Part shown: positions 27,101-38,800 of the stretch, in pieces
Layout of the letters: every line of letters begins with the position of its first letter
Numbering within the stretch: the stretch's first letter is position 1
NCBI RefSeq assembly: GCF_000524195.1
Contig: NW_020170382.1
Location: 2,654,771 to 2,718,770, forward strand
Length of the DNA stretch: 64,000 bases
Direction of reading: 5' to 3'
From: Echinococcus granulosus
Lineage: Eukaryota > Platyhelminthes > Cestoda > Cyclophyllidea > Taeniidae
Notes under the pieces: model-generated
Told to the model about the DNA's origin: nothing
Databases searched by the model: none
Seen by the model: the letters and a program-made list of their open reading frames with translations, nothing else
Made by a program: the position numbers and the translations under genes

Positions 27101-30100
27101 AAACAAAGCGAATGATGCGATAACTTTCGTTCTTTTCATGCTTGAGTTCTATTAAAAAGGATTTTTTTTACGTCCAATGTACTTGATAGTCGTTTTGTTG
27201 GTGCATCAATCTTATTGAAAAATCACTTAACCCATAACGTTTTTAACAATTCATAGTAAACTCACTTTTTTATACCAGGTGAACATGGACTAGTGCTTGT
27301 TACTTTGGTATCAAATTTCAGCATTAACAAGACACTAAAGCGTACATTCGGGCATGTTAATTCACTGAAGTGATTTGTCTTTGAGGCTTTCCCAACACTT
27401 TTGATTATTCCATTAGAACTTAAAACTCCCAGAGCTTTTAATTGTTTAGGTGAAATTCATTAAAATCAGCAGAGCATGTTATTGTGACTACTATTAAATT
27501 AATTCTGAGCCCAAGTAAATGTTTTTTCGTCAAATATCTATCATGCACATCCCAGAAAGGGGCGTATAACTGTCGCTCCCACCTTGCAGCTTTGGTGAGT
27601 CGGTAGAGGTGGTGCACGGGCTGGGTGAGCCGTGGACCAACGAGATGGGCGCTGCAATGCTGCCCAAATTCGACTTCAAGCAGGCACGCACTTCACTCAC
27701 CCAGGTTGGTTACCAGTCGGACTATTTACCACGGCTAACTTCGCTGTGATTAGCAGCCAATATTACCCACTGCGATTTTATTAATAGGGTAATGGTTTAT
27801 ATACCCAGTGAATTTACCTGTCAAGTAGGTTTTGAAAGCGAATGTATGTTCCCCTCTTGTAAGCTATGAATATAAAGATAACTGTATGGTGTAATGAGCG
27901 GTTCCACCTTTATCTGAATTTTGAAGGCAGAGAAGACTCGTAGGAATACCTTTCAAATGGATCAGGACAAATTTGCCTTTATTGGCAAGGTTTCAAATAA
28001 TATTTCGCAAGGAAAGGCGTTCTTGAAAGTGTCTTTTGAGGTGAAATCCCAGCATTGTCCGGCTGTCTACTTCCACATTGTATACCAAGGAAATTAAGTC
28101 CGCTCACATCCCCGATTTATGCAATTAAACATAATCACTTAAAAAACAGCTCGAGTTTATGTGTCTAGAGCCTACTACACAACTTCAGAAGTAAACACAC
28201 AAGCACGGACACGGAGGGTCATTGATTGCTGCTAACTTTTTGTGATCTTAATTAAAAGATTGGGGAAAATAAACGCTTCAGAGTAGAGACCTTTACTGCC
28301 CCAACTTTGAGTTTTCCTCGGAGCACTGTGCACGTCTCTGAGGTTTTGGGGTACACGCCCGCGTGCATGAATGTCCTCCCAAACTACGCGGTGTCCTCGC
28401 AAAATGTTTCCCAATCAGGACCGAAGCAATGGAAGCGTCGTGCGAATGTGTCTATATTGTCGAGAACTAGCTGCAGAGGGGGGAAATTTAGATTCTTTAT
28501 GTAGAAACTTCTAGAACTCCAAAATTGGAACATCTTTCGGGATTGTAAATGTGCCCAGCATTAGGCAATTCATTTTTCCAAATGCGTTTGCGTCGGTGCC
28601 AAATACACGAAAAACTTATCCCAATACATTAAAGTCATTGTTTTCGCACACTTCACGAATAAGTTGTCTTTTACGGGTCCCTGTCTTTTCTGTAACGATT
28701 TCGCCTCATTAAAGCAGCTCACCATCTAGACTATTCCATTTTTTGTTTTTTCGTATAAGTGCGGGGAATTCGTCTACGAGTTATGCACAATGACCACGAA
28801 CCTTTGAATCGCCTTTAATTCTCCCAATTCGTCTTCAAATTAGGGACCATTCAAAACATTTTAACATCAATTTTGTTAAACCGGCATGATTCCCCTTACT
28901 AGTATTCGATAAATCGCATTCACTCGCCTATTTTGTTTTTTAGCTGCTGATGGCGGCGGTGGCGCTGATGCAGGTAGCAGGCGAAGGTAGCGGTGGAGGA
29001 CAGGGTACTGCTGCGAGCCAGCTCCTCCTCATCCTCTCTGACGGCGTCTTCTCTGAGGATCCTCAGAGCTCCACTCTTCAGGCCGCAGTTCGACTCGCTC
29101 GCGATCACCGACTTTTCGTCGTCTGCATCATCATCGACGATGTTAAGAAGAAGGTGCCTCATATTATATTCTTTGTCTTCTTGATCTGTGCCCTCCGGTG
29201 GAAAAAACCTCTAATTTCGTTTTATGCTTGTGCTACTCAATTTTCAAATCAGATCGAAGTTTACTTAACACCCGATTGAAGATTTCACATGCAAAAAATA
29301 GCGGTTTAAGGCATTAAATGTGGCTTTGAAGTGTTAATTTAATAGTGGAGCAGTTCATCCAGTGTACATTTTTGTGCTCAGTAATCAAGAAAAATTCTGA
29401 TTCTGTTTTACGTAAAGTAACCTATTATTTAACAGTGAATTTATCAACTTATCCTTTTTGCCAAAACACTTTTCTGCATTAATACCTGACAGTGGCATCT
29501 TCATAGTGTTGATGCGTCTTAGTTTCTAAGTCAAGTTAGAGAATTTCTGCCACTTGATGGACCACCTCAGTGCCTATTTTTCGGCTTCGCTTCGAAGTAG
29601 TGTAAAGGCAAATGAATTGATTTGTTCGAATACGATACGTATCATATGTGAATCGCTTGATCTGGCGAAGAATTCACCTCCAGGCAATTCTCTACTGGCA
29701 AGGCTGGTTGGATTGCAGGATATTTAAATGCTTTCTTAATGTTTGTGAATACCGTGATCTCAACCTGCAATCCCAACTCTTTAGCTTATGGTTCTTTAGT
29801 TTGTGGCAAACCCGCTTATCTCAGTTTCAAGATACGATTTGCATTGGCGAAAATTGGCCCAATGGCATTCCATAAAAGAAATTGGCAACAATGCAATGTG
29901 GACCGATTTTGTGTTGTTTTGCGCTTTTTCCACTCATTTATGTAAAGAACTTCAATTGATTCTTATGATATTTAAAACTGGGGTTGTGCTGTGTAAGCCC
30001 TTGCAAAAATACCCCGAATTGCATGTCTGCGTAGAATTGTTAATTCAAAGCATTCAAGGTGTGCTGACATACAGATCGCTCGGTAATTGTGAGATACGCT

Positions 30101-30596
30101 GTTTGAAATTAATAAACTAAAATTTTACCCTTACCTTAGCAGACATTTTCATGTCGTGACATTTCAACTTTTCTGGGGCACAAAATACATCGCGTATTTT
30201 TCGGAGAGGCGTTCCCTAACTGAGCGGAAGAAACGACTTAAATTGAGTTCTCTCCCGCCCTCAACTAACTGGCGCTTGGTTTCTTGTTAGTCTTCATTGA
30301 AAGCGAGATCACCTCTCTCCGAATAATACACTCTTAGCACATCCAAACCTTCCCATTGTAACCGCATATCCTTTCCCTACCCCAAACAGCACTCCATATT
30401 CGATTTACGGCGCTATACAGGGCCAGGCCAACTGACGCCCTACATGGACTTTTTCCCGTTGCCCTTCTACCTCGTCTTGCGCGACGTCACTGCGCTGCCT
30501 CAGCTGCTTGCCGAGGCGTTGCGCCAGTGGTTTGAGCTTGCTTCTACCAATGCCGGTGGGAATGGCGCAGGCTCAGCACCATTTATTCCATTGTAG
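880..30596 (+). CDS. MDN1: Midasin (Rea1), 5'-truncated by window edge; 38 exons
   Basis: Midasin is a nuclear dynein-like AAA+ ATPase that pulls assembly factors off pre-60S ribosomal particles through its C-terminal MIDAS domain. Exons seen: 880-1077, 1346-1453, 2919-3110, 4081-4333, 5151-5358, 6345-6561, 7579-7941, 8514-9773, 9849-10057, 11014-11100, 11178-11490, 11911-12195, 12278-12490, 13089-13142, 13950-14257, 15351-gap, 15998-16253, 17086-17384, 18042-18137, 18212-18306, 19465-19724, 19899-20107, 20178-20398, 20838-21221, 21283-21552, 21621-21921, 21991-23701, 23754-23858, 23930-24009, 24079-24114, 24602-24850, 25107-25373, 25897-26343, 26724-26858, 26936-27009, 27590-27704, 28944-29153, 30390-30596. 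Phases agree at every junction except the one broken by the assembly gap. Introns are GT-AG except possibly the third. About 3,580 residues are visible, against roughly 5,600 for the whole human protein, so the start and modules AAA1-4 lie to the left. The protein ends at TAG 30594-30596. Identity is very secure; individual splice sites in the poorly conserved linker are less so. Confidence 0.96.
4081..6561 (+). other. MDN1: MDN1 AAA6 module
   Basis: Exons 4081-4333, 5151-5358 and 6345-6561 encode the sixth AAA+ module. The P-loop GPRGVGKRS is split after its sixth codon by the intron 4334-5150. It is followed by ELLGAFEQ, a Walker B-like WVMLENSQLC, PSVLDRLNSLLEPGG, SERG, and the arginine-finger-like SRAMRNRG. 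The residue after the P-loop lysine is Arg, not Thr/Ser, so nucleotide handling here may be weak. The module is much shorter than the human one because the long segment between ELLGxFEQ and the Walker B strand is absent. The introns 4334-5150 and 5359-6344 hold nothing I recognise. Confidence 0.85.
7579..15808 (+). other. MDN1: MDN1 linker, first part
   Basis: Ten exons from 7579 to the assembly gap encode the poorly conserved helical linker that follows the AAA ring: 7579-7941, 8514-9773 (420 codons, one open exon), 9849-10057, 11014-11100, 11178-11490, 11911-12195, 12278-12490, 13089-13142, 13950-14257 and 15351-15808. The assignment rests on unbroken phase, position between AAA6 and later conserved blocks, and local matches such as HPLVGAIVRRQ. 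The last exon is unusually arginine-rich. Introns 6562-7578, 7942-8513, 10058-11013, 11491-11910, 13143-13949 and 14258-15350 look empty. Boundaries of the small exons 11014-11100 and 13089-13142 are the least certain. Confidence 0.75.
15809..15908. other. Assembly gap of 100 N
   Basis: One hundred consecutive N, the usual placeholder for a gap of unknown size. It cuts the MDN1 exon that begins at 15351. The 8 bases after the gap (ttcaacag) are followed by GTCTGT, so the exon may end at 15916, but the frame cannot be checked across the gap. Midasin linker sequence, and possibly a whole exon or intron, is missing here. Confidence 0.98.
15998..21921 (+). other. MDN1: MDN1 linker, second part (stem)
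   Basis: Ten exons encode the distal linker: 15998-16253, 17086-17384, 18042-18137, 18212-18306, 19465-19724, 19899-20107, 20178-20398, 20838-21221, 21283-21552 and 21621-21921. Conserved anchors in the expected order are EWPEHPAL (end of the second exon), WRKLEL at 18212-18306, IGEFHARW at 19465-19724, the KWGDYISFW region at 19899-20107, and LSYRRGL at 21283-21552. All ten join in phase. Several introns are only 61-74 nt, while 16254-17085, 17385-18041 and 18307-19464 are long and AT-rich. A small (GATCT)3 repeat sits at 17873-17887. Confidence 0.85.
21991..25373 (+). other. MDN1: MDN1 end of linker and acidic D/E-rich region
   Basis: The long exon 21991-23701 (570 codons) starts with helical linker and turns strongly acidic from about 22860. 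It contains the signature WGEEGIEVPDDFDGAL followed by Asp/Glu runs. Six exons continue the low-complexity acidic part: 23754-23858, 23930-24009, 24079-24114 (36 nt), 24602-24850 and 25107-25373, with the 21991 exon as the first. This flexible arm tethers the MIDAS domain to the AAA ring in the family. A reading frame that runs past 23701 to 23769 is intron read-through. A poly-T tract precedes the acceptor at 23929. Confidence 0.9.
25897..30596 (+). other. MDN1: MDN1 C-terminal MIDAS (VWA-like) domain
   Basis: Six exons (25897-26343, 26724-26858, 26936-27009, 27590-27704, 28944-29153, 30390-30596) encode the metal-ion-dependent adhesion site domain that binds the UBL domains of assembly factors in this family. 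The MIDAS motif DxSxS is visible as DNSSSM at 26820-26837, and the LSDG aspartate is at 29037-29048. The block KGDFRTGKRLNMRK at 26302-26343 and IPYLASQFRKDKIW in the next exon are nearly invariant in Midasins. The end is RQWFELAS plus a short Gly/Ala tail. Introns 27010-27589, 27705-28943 and 29154-30389 show no recognisable content. Confidence 0.95.
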
Positions 30597-31854
30597 AGTG
30601 TATTTCATGCATACTGCATCTTATCGCCTCCTTGTATCATGTAGAATCAAATGACTTTAAACTTTAAGTTCGCATGCATGGCATCTTCATCTATTTGGGG
30701 GGAAGTCGAAAGTTTAAACAATAGCATAGGTAGCTCTCCACAATAATTGGGACTTTTCTACGTTGGAGCTCCGCAAGTCGTCCTCCCGTTGTCACTGCAG
30801 CACCACAGTTACTGAGGTTCGTTCTTTGTTTCTCGTGCTTCCGTCTTCCATGCATTTGGTCCACAGGGCAGCGATAAGTACCAGGGCCATACGATCAGCT
30901 TGATATCGCATTGTATCGCACTCAAAATGTCAGGTAAAAGAAGTGTAGATGTTCCTGCCACATGATTTTGACTGGGCTCTAACTTTGTAAACCCTGGAAA
31001 TGTATTGAAATTACCAAGTCAACCCTTTCGTCGGTTTAACGAATATTGCAGGGTTAGGTGTATCATCCACAGATCTGGGAGTTTAGAAGTGAATTAGAAT
31101 CGCCATTTCCAAGACCTCTGTCAACCTAATTTACTGCAGATCGGATACTCCCACTTTTAACCATTAAAGCTTCACAAATGAGATTTCCCCGACGATCTGC
31201 TTGATTTCGATTCATCAAACAATGTGATTTCGTAAGGCTAACCCATTATTGACTGAAGATCTCCATCTATATTATGTGCTGTGCCATCATTAACTTGTGG
31301 CGCCCGGCTTCATTTGCAAGCGTATCTCAAAACGTAATGCTCGTGTTCAGAAAGACTTGGGATTTAGCAGTACGGATGACAAACGGCTTCCTGTCATCGT
31401 CGTAGAGATCAGTTAACGCGAAGCTGAAATAAGCAGCATATTTGTCTATGTAGCAAATGTTGTAGGTTACGAATCAAATGAGATGATGCCGTACCAAGCA
31501 GTACGGAGTCCCCACACTACTCCGTATTTTGAGATGAAAGTACGTCGCTGCGTCCTCTCCCCCAGTTACCTCCAATACACCCGCGATTAGATTTGACGAC
31601 ATTCGAAGGGATATCTAGGTCATTCTAAGACTTCAAAAGACCTGGTCTCTTTCGAGCGTGAGAAAGGTGCGAAACGGAACGCCTGGAATCCTACTACATG
31701 ATCAGTATTGGTATGCACACGCTTCTTGAATAGATCTATTAAAAACCGATTTTGCTCATGTGATTTGGCGGATCGGAAACCCCGCGTCATAAAAAGCTTT
31801 ATTTGTTTATTTGAGGTGGTGGGGCATAAAATCAAACAAAAATATTAAAACCAG
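30597..31854. other. Convergent intergenic region between MDN1 and PMS2
   Basis: This 1,258-bp stretch separates the MDN1 stop (+) from the PMS2 stop (-) and must hold both 3' UTRs. No AATAAA is seen for MDN1; the nearest variant is ATTAAA at 31163-31168, 567 bp after the stop. No coding segment was recognised. Confidence 0.7.
31806..31811 (-). terminator. PMS2 poly(A) signal candidate
   Basis: The minus strand reads AATAAA here, 44 nt after the PMS2 stop codon. This is a suitable distance for a short 3' UTR. It is a bare hexamer match in AT-rich DNA, so support is moderate. Confidence 0.5.
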
Positions 31855-34800
31855 CTATCTTTGCTCCAACTGACGCAATCTGCCAAGATGAAAGAGATGC
31901 CGCATCGTTGGCCTCCCGTGGGGACAATTCTAAAAATAGAGGGAGTTAAAAATTGACCTCATTGCAAATGTAGTTTCTTTGCCTACCCAAGGATGCTCCA
32001 TTGTACTCATGTTGGACACAATCTATAGTAATCGAAACATAGAGAGGGGAACAGTCACAGAAAGAAGGGAAAGCGATGGGAAAGAAAGTGCTTACTCGAG
32101 CCATCTGCTTGTGGTCAAGAACGGTGCCGATCATGACGGCGCTCCGACAGGCACGAGAGGCCAACATGTCACGTAGTCGAGAGGGACGACAATTTCGGGA
32201 CTGTAGGAAAGAAAAAAAGCAGCAAATAAGGAATTAATATTTCGACTCATGAATGGAAGCAATTGGGTGGTTCAATATCCAATTCGGAACGACCGAGTAG
32301 ACGTCAACCGCCTTCCTACATAATCCTTGAAGACCAAAATTACTGTTATTTACACAGTCGAACAATGTGGGAGTAGCTTTCGTGAATTCTGATAAGACAT
32401 CCAATTTTTACTAGAAGACCCAATTCCCTACATCACACCACAAGGATAAATCCCAAGGTGACCTGCCTCACCTACTTGCAATCTAAAAACAAACTAGCAA
32501 CAACTGGTCCATCCCAGCACTTAAATGAGGTAGAAATATCAGAATCCGCCTTTGATTTAATACATACGAGTAAATAAATGCAGTATGGTAGGATTCGGTA
32601 GCGACTCCGCTTCAAATTACAGAATTTATCATGGCCTCAAACTCTTCAAATGATATTGGGACCTATTACAGTTGCTCGACAGAGAAAATCTGGCCGTCAC
32701 CTCGCAGTGAACCCAGACCTATTAATAACGATATTTGGGCAAAAATGCTGAGATTTGACACCAAAAGGACCTGGTAAATCGAAAAAAGTAAACGGTCATC
32801 AGAAAACAACACCATTTTGCGAACACGCTACATATATGAGCCATTTCCAATACATTTTTGCAAAAGCTGGGCACCAGTGTAGTATGTTCAGACTGTTTAG
32901 TAAGCACTTCAATTGGTGCGAGGAAAAGTTAATTTGTTCGTTAAAAATTGCTCCAAAAAAGTCATAGAACTCACCATAAGTCTCTCACACAACAAAAAAG
33001 CAAGTTGGATTCGATGGGAAAGCTGGAAAGTGCTCAACCGTTAAATTGAGAAATAGATTCTTTAGTTACATATCTGGAACAAGCTTAATTAGCATGGCAA
33101 TGCAGCCTATTGTCCGGTAAAAGCTTAGTTATCAACAGTAAAATTAATGTGAAAAGTATAATGAGCGAGCTAGTGAATAAGAGCACAAAAAAACGTAAAT
33201 GAAATTTCCCAGCTTTATGTAGCTGCGGTAGATGATACAACATAAAATGCAATTTTTAAGGACGAATTTTCTTGATAAAAATTAGATTTTTAAGAAAATG
33301 AGAAACAGTTGCATCAAAGTAGCCCTGAACTCAGCACAGTACAAGCAGTCCACGCACACCCGACATCCAGTAAGTTTTGGGATGGGGTTTACCAAGTTGG
33401 GCCAATTTAAGAGATTGTAGATGCGAACAAATATTTCCAATTCCACCTCACTTTTTGACCGTTTTCTATCCAAAGTCTGTTGGAGCCAGTAAACTAACGT
33501 TTCGGCCTTTAAAGTGGTTGAACCAATGTAATATTGTTATACCAGCATTAATTTGTAAGTCAAAAAGTGCAAAATTTGTAAGTCCTGCTTTTGAACGACT
33601 ACGTAGTTCTCATAAGGTTGGTTTAAGGAAGGCTGTACCTATCTTGGATTTAATTGATACTTGTTAAAACAAACAAGCACATGCACCCAAGACGTACCAG
33701 ACTCTCAGACAGCACGAAAAGCATCTCTTCAATGTCTACAAGGAATGATAGGCATACAGAGAAGCAGAGTTCTTTGTGCCAGATCTAAAGACGCGTGAAA
33801 ACTCACCTGCAAGGCCAAAAACTTTGCCCTCACTCATAGGCGCCGAGATGAGGTGAAAGCGTTGGCCGAGAGGGGCTAAAGAAAACAGGAAATTCGTGTC
33901 AGTGCGGAGGGAGATGAAAAGTGAGTATGGGAGACAAACCGTTTTCATCGGTAGAAAAGATAAATCCCGATTCAGAGAAGACATCCATGTTTTCCTCCAG
34001 TAAGTGTTCCTGCACTGCGTTTAGAACGAGTCGTTGCGGTCTAGAGTAGAGGGGAGGCAAGCTCACAACACGGTCAATAAGACATTTGGAAGCGAAAATA
34101 AGATAAAAGAACGCCTGAAAATTTAGAACGCAAGAACGGAGAAGTAGGATTTTTTTGAAAACGAACTCAAATTTTATCGATTTAAATGATGATGCTAATG
34201 CTTACTTAGGAGTTTTCAAAAACGCAGTGAAAGCTTGTAGATGTACTTGACGTCACATTAGATTACTTCAAATGACTTTTGAGACCTATGATATGAAAGC
34301 AAAACAAATAAAACTACCATTACAGTCAATAATCAAACAAGATTTTTCGATCTAACATTGTGATGATGATAAAATGACAGACTGTACATAATGCTAAGCA
34401 CTTTTTTCGAGTAAAATTGCCAAAATGACGATCATGAACACCAGAACATCAAAACGGCAATTACTGATTAAATACATAATGATTTACGAAATCCTAGGGC
34501 CCAAATCAAGATAGCAGGACAGTGATACGCAACTTACACAACGAGGGGTTGGCTGGTGAACTGGTGGTTGGCGCAAAGGTTCTCGAAGCGATGTTTCTCG
34601 TCACTGGCGTGCTGGTCAACAATGAAAAGGTCCTCTTCATGTTGGCACACAATGAAGCCCTTGTTAAATTGCCCGATCACACGCATATCCCTGAACCATT
34701 CCTTTCTAGTGAGGTAAAAGTAGATGAGAACGCGGTAATAACAAAAAACTGCAGAAATTGTGAACATGCATCTAACTGCTATCCCTACAGCCTATGAGTC

Positions 34801-35899
34801 ATTTCCATGACTTGGGATACTTTCTACTAAAAGCAACCATGTTGATCCCTTTCCGTTTAACACCATTTATCAGATGGATACCTTCAAGATCCTATGAAAG
34901 CAATAAACGAATTAAATGCCTAAAACCTGCTGAGTAAGGGACAATGCCAAACTTTTGAGCAAACAATGCTCCAACTCGTTTAGAAAACGTTTGTTTCCAC
35001 CCTCCCCGCTTACCGCGATGTATCCCAGGCAATATTTGCTAAAACACTCGTGAAACTCGTTTAAAACAGCGGATTTCTGCTGCTACGGTTACTAAGGCCA
35101 ACTTATTGACAAGACGTAAAATTCTAGCTGAATTAATTACTGGAAATCATTTATAGACCCTATCAACAGATTACACACCTACTTCGTCCCAAAAGATACC
35201 AAAATGTTTAATAAATACAATGGATAAAATCATAAGACCAACATGCATTCACTTAGCAAAATCCATTCCGGTGATGGCAAAGTAAAAGATTTTCCCATTA
35301 ACAGCAGCAACTGTCTCGAAATGAAGCAAAATATCTTTAAAATCCCATGTTTATGCAGATTCATTACTTAAGTGGAACTTTCAGGTGAAAAAAGTACGAA
35401 ATAAACGCATTAAAACCATCACGAACTTAATTTAGGTGACATGTTTTGCGCCTTTAAAGTAATTGATTTGACCATTCCCAAGGTTTTATAGATGATTTTC
35501 TTAAGTAGCTCATCATTAAGAGATTTCAGAAAATTTCCAGATTTCATAGCAGTGATTTCGTTTCACAGGCAACTCCAACACATTCGTTGTTCATTCAAAC
35601 TCAAAATTTGGAAAAATCGTCATCAAGACAGAAATTGTCCACACACTGATGGTGTCAGTGAAAGTCGAGCGAGCCTGGCTCAAAAGCGCCTAACAAACCC
35701 CGATCATTGTATAAGCCTCACTCACTCACCGAAAAATTGAAGTCAGTTCCGACTGAGCCGCTGACTCCGTCAGATTCGCGTGAAACTCACCAGTCGAAGG
35801 AGTTTCCACCAGTACATCTGAGCTACCCCTTGCCGCCCAGTACTTCAGCAGACGTCCCACAGAGAATTCCACGCGAACGCTTTCACGGTTGAGCAGAGG
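31855..35899 (-). other. PMS2: PMS2 C-terminal endonuclease and MLH1-binding domain
   Basis: Exons 9-16 encode residues 464-716. The metal-binding endonuclease motif DQHAxxExxxxE is intact at 550-561 (DQHA, Glu556, Glu561; about 34580-34615). A clamp-binding-like QxLxxP follows at 572-577 (QPLVVP). SRACRSAV (660-667) and CPHGRPTMRH (694-703) supply the other metal ligands of the family. The protein ends with a short basic tail. Two exons are very small: 33735-33698 (38 nt) and 32022-31987 (36 nt). Introns 32201-33697 and 34706-35729 are long, AT-rich and apparently empty; a 96-codon frame at 33377-33667 on the opposite strand resembles nothing known to me. Confidence 0.93.
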
Positions 35900-38800
35900 C
35901 TAGAAAAGAAGGGGTAAGCAGTGGAGACGACGTAACCCACCAAATGCCTGTTGTAGTTTCGTCTCGCCGAGTCGCTGGAGAAGACAGGCTTCTGAGAGGC
36001 AATCGGACTCGAAGAGGGCGTGGAAAGTCGCGGTTTTTTGCCGTTCTGGGATGAAGACTCAGGTTGTGGAGGGAGGTGAGCTGAGATGGGGGGCTGTTGG
36101 GTAAGTCCCACGGCTGCCTCCGATGCCGTTGCCACCGCCGCCGCCGTCGACGAGGAGACGGGGAGGTTGGCGATGCTCTGCTCCCCGTCGACGCGGACCA
36201 GTGTGGCAGTGAGAGCGGCCTTCAGTTTCATCACCACAGCGCGCTCCCAGTGCAGAAGGAGCTGCCGCTTGTCCGGTGACAGATTCACGTCAACCTTAGC
36301 TGAAAGTGACACCAAACTGAGAATAAAATTGCTATTCAACGTTGATGATTCTGCAACTTCCTTGCCATCCTGCGTTCCTCTTAAATGAATCGTTTCTGGC
36401 ACTTTTCGTTCACAGTAGCAAGGGAAAACTGCCGTGTTCTAAAACAAATTTTTTTTCCTGAACTACACCGATTCATAGTGGGGGTTTAAAAACATTACGA
36501 GTTCGGAGTCAATGTGAATGAAACAAATTGTTTCAGGTTCTCATTTCTTAGAAGTTTGTTATACTTTTAGTTTAAATCGGACATTGAATTCCAATACCGA
36601 GTTGATGCCGAGGTAATGCCAGTTAACCTTTTCCGACTGTCATAATTTTTTGTAGCACAGATTTTCATGATGACCTAAAGCTTTAAAAAACAGTAATCCA
36701 GAAAATAAACCCTAAATTTGGGCCAATTTTCGGTAACTTTTGATCACGATATAATCGTTACAACAGCTTACTGTCGCATGCCCCATGAAGAATGCCAGTT
36801 GAAATTGAGTGGTAAAAGTGTAACAGGAGCGTGAAATAGGACAATTTTTGATACAAATTAATTTCAGCTTTAATCAGATCATTTGTATCTCACCACAAAA
36901 CGTTGTCAAACGTTTATAAAACCATCAAGAAGCCAGATGCCCTAGGAGCGGCTGCGAAATGCAATGAGCAAGGAGAGTAAAATCACTTAAGAATGATGTC
37001 AAATTATTTATGTAATTTTCTCAAGGTCGTAATAGTTCCATCACCATCAGACAATCTACGCACACAAACGTAAAGTATTTGTTATGATTTCATATTGACC
37101 CCATAAAGTAGTATGTATTATATTAATTGGGAGTATTGGAGTTGCTGGAATAAAAACACTTTATTTACGGTGCAGAATATACAGTAAGGATTCTCACTGG
37201 TTTCACAACCAAATGGTTGCAGTTTAAGCCCAATGACTACTTGAACGAAAAACCAATCAAAATTTCAAACTTTTTTTGAAAAAATGACCGAAGCAAGACA
37301 AATATGAAAAAATAACTTTAAATACTGTATTAAATAAGCTCCTCCTTGCACTTCAATCACTGCCCCATTTGATCCTTTTGCCTGTAAATGGATCATGACC
37401 CCATGACTGTAATCAAAACTCATTGAAAAGGATTTAAAAATCAACTCTTACTCCCCTTCCAGAATAACATGCCATGTGAAGTCCTAATCTTTGCGGACAA
37501 CTTAATAAGTCCAAAAAGAATCCATAGCACAGCCCTATGACAGTTGGAAGCATTTATTATAAAATACACAAATCTGCAGTAGAGCAATTGCCGCGTCTTT
37601 TAAAAAGAAAAAGATACAATAACTAATTTACTGCTGACAGCTAACCTCTGGGTAAGTTAATGAGGAGAACAAGGACCGGGAAAGCGGATGTGGTGCTTCG
37701 CGAGGGCATCCCAAGCGACTGCGACTTCGAAAACAGAGACTCGCGGCAACAACGACGCCAGACATCCGTGGCGAGACGAGTGAACTGCGGAAAGTCACAG
37801 GGACGACCATTGATGCTGACAAACTGTCGATCTGCAGAGGACCTGCCGACAACGTTAGTGCTGCCCATCGGGGGCATCGATATGAAACCGAAGATTCTAA
37901 AAAGGAGAGAATCCGGGAGGGCACTAACAGCATTACCTGATTTCATCTAACTCCTCGGCTGAAAGCTTCACTTTGTATTCCTCCTTAAGTTCATCGGTAA
38001 CCACAAAGTCATTGGTGATTTCCACTAGAGATTCAAGCTGAAATCTCTGAAAATCAGGTAAAACATTTACCTGGGCTTGACCATAGACTGCCGCAATATT
38101 CGACGAAACCAATTCCCCTTCCATGTTGGAAACAACTAACGTTTTTGTTCTATATTAATGAAGGCTAGTAGATACAAAAAAAAGGCCTCTCACCCCTTCC
38201 TATCGATTCGATAACAGACCAACTGAACGCCAGTTACCATGAGGCAGTAACTCGAGATGAGAGCAATGGCTTGAGAAAATTCCTTCGACAAACGAGTCCG
38301 ATCGGTGAGATAACGCCTGCGAACAGGGAGGGTGTGAAACAATCTTTCAACACAGACAGTGGTGCCTCGACTGCGTGCTAAGGGGCGACGAGATTTTAAT
38401 CCTCCCGAATTAGTGAATTCTAACCGAGTACCGACTTTTGCCCGTTCAGTCCTGGTATGTATAGTAACATCACTAAAAGAACAATAAGTACAAGTGCTCT
38501 CGCCTTTAAAAGCATCAAAAAAAGTCTAACTCACGCTACTTGACACAGAGAAAAGATAGCCTCACCACGAAATCCAAAAGAGCTGGTTTTTGAAATGTCA
38601 TTGAAATCCTGGATTTTTGAGGTACTATGGCTTTTACCTACCCGAATAAAATGGGTCTATAAAACAAACCAAGAGTTTCAAAATCGGCCTCATCTATGCC
38701 TAAACCGTCATCTACAACTTCAATTGAATCCGAACCATAGTTCTTCAGTCTTATCTCTACACACATCTCAAAAGTTACATTAAACTACCGATTTTCGTGG

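Noticed and set aside
35845..36402. 185-codon minus-strand open frame taken as a whole
   Set aside because: Only 36299-35941 is PMS2 exon. Both ends of the frame run into introns, and the 3' end reads through a 41-nt intron into the next exon in the wrong frame.
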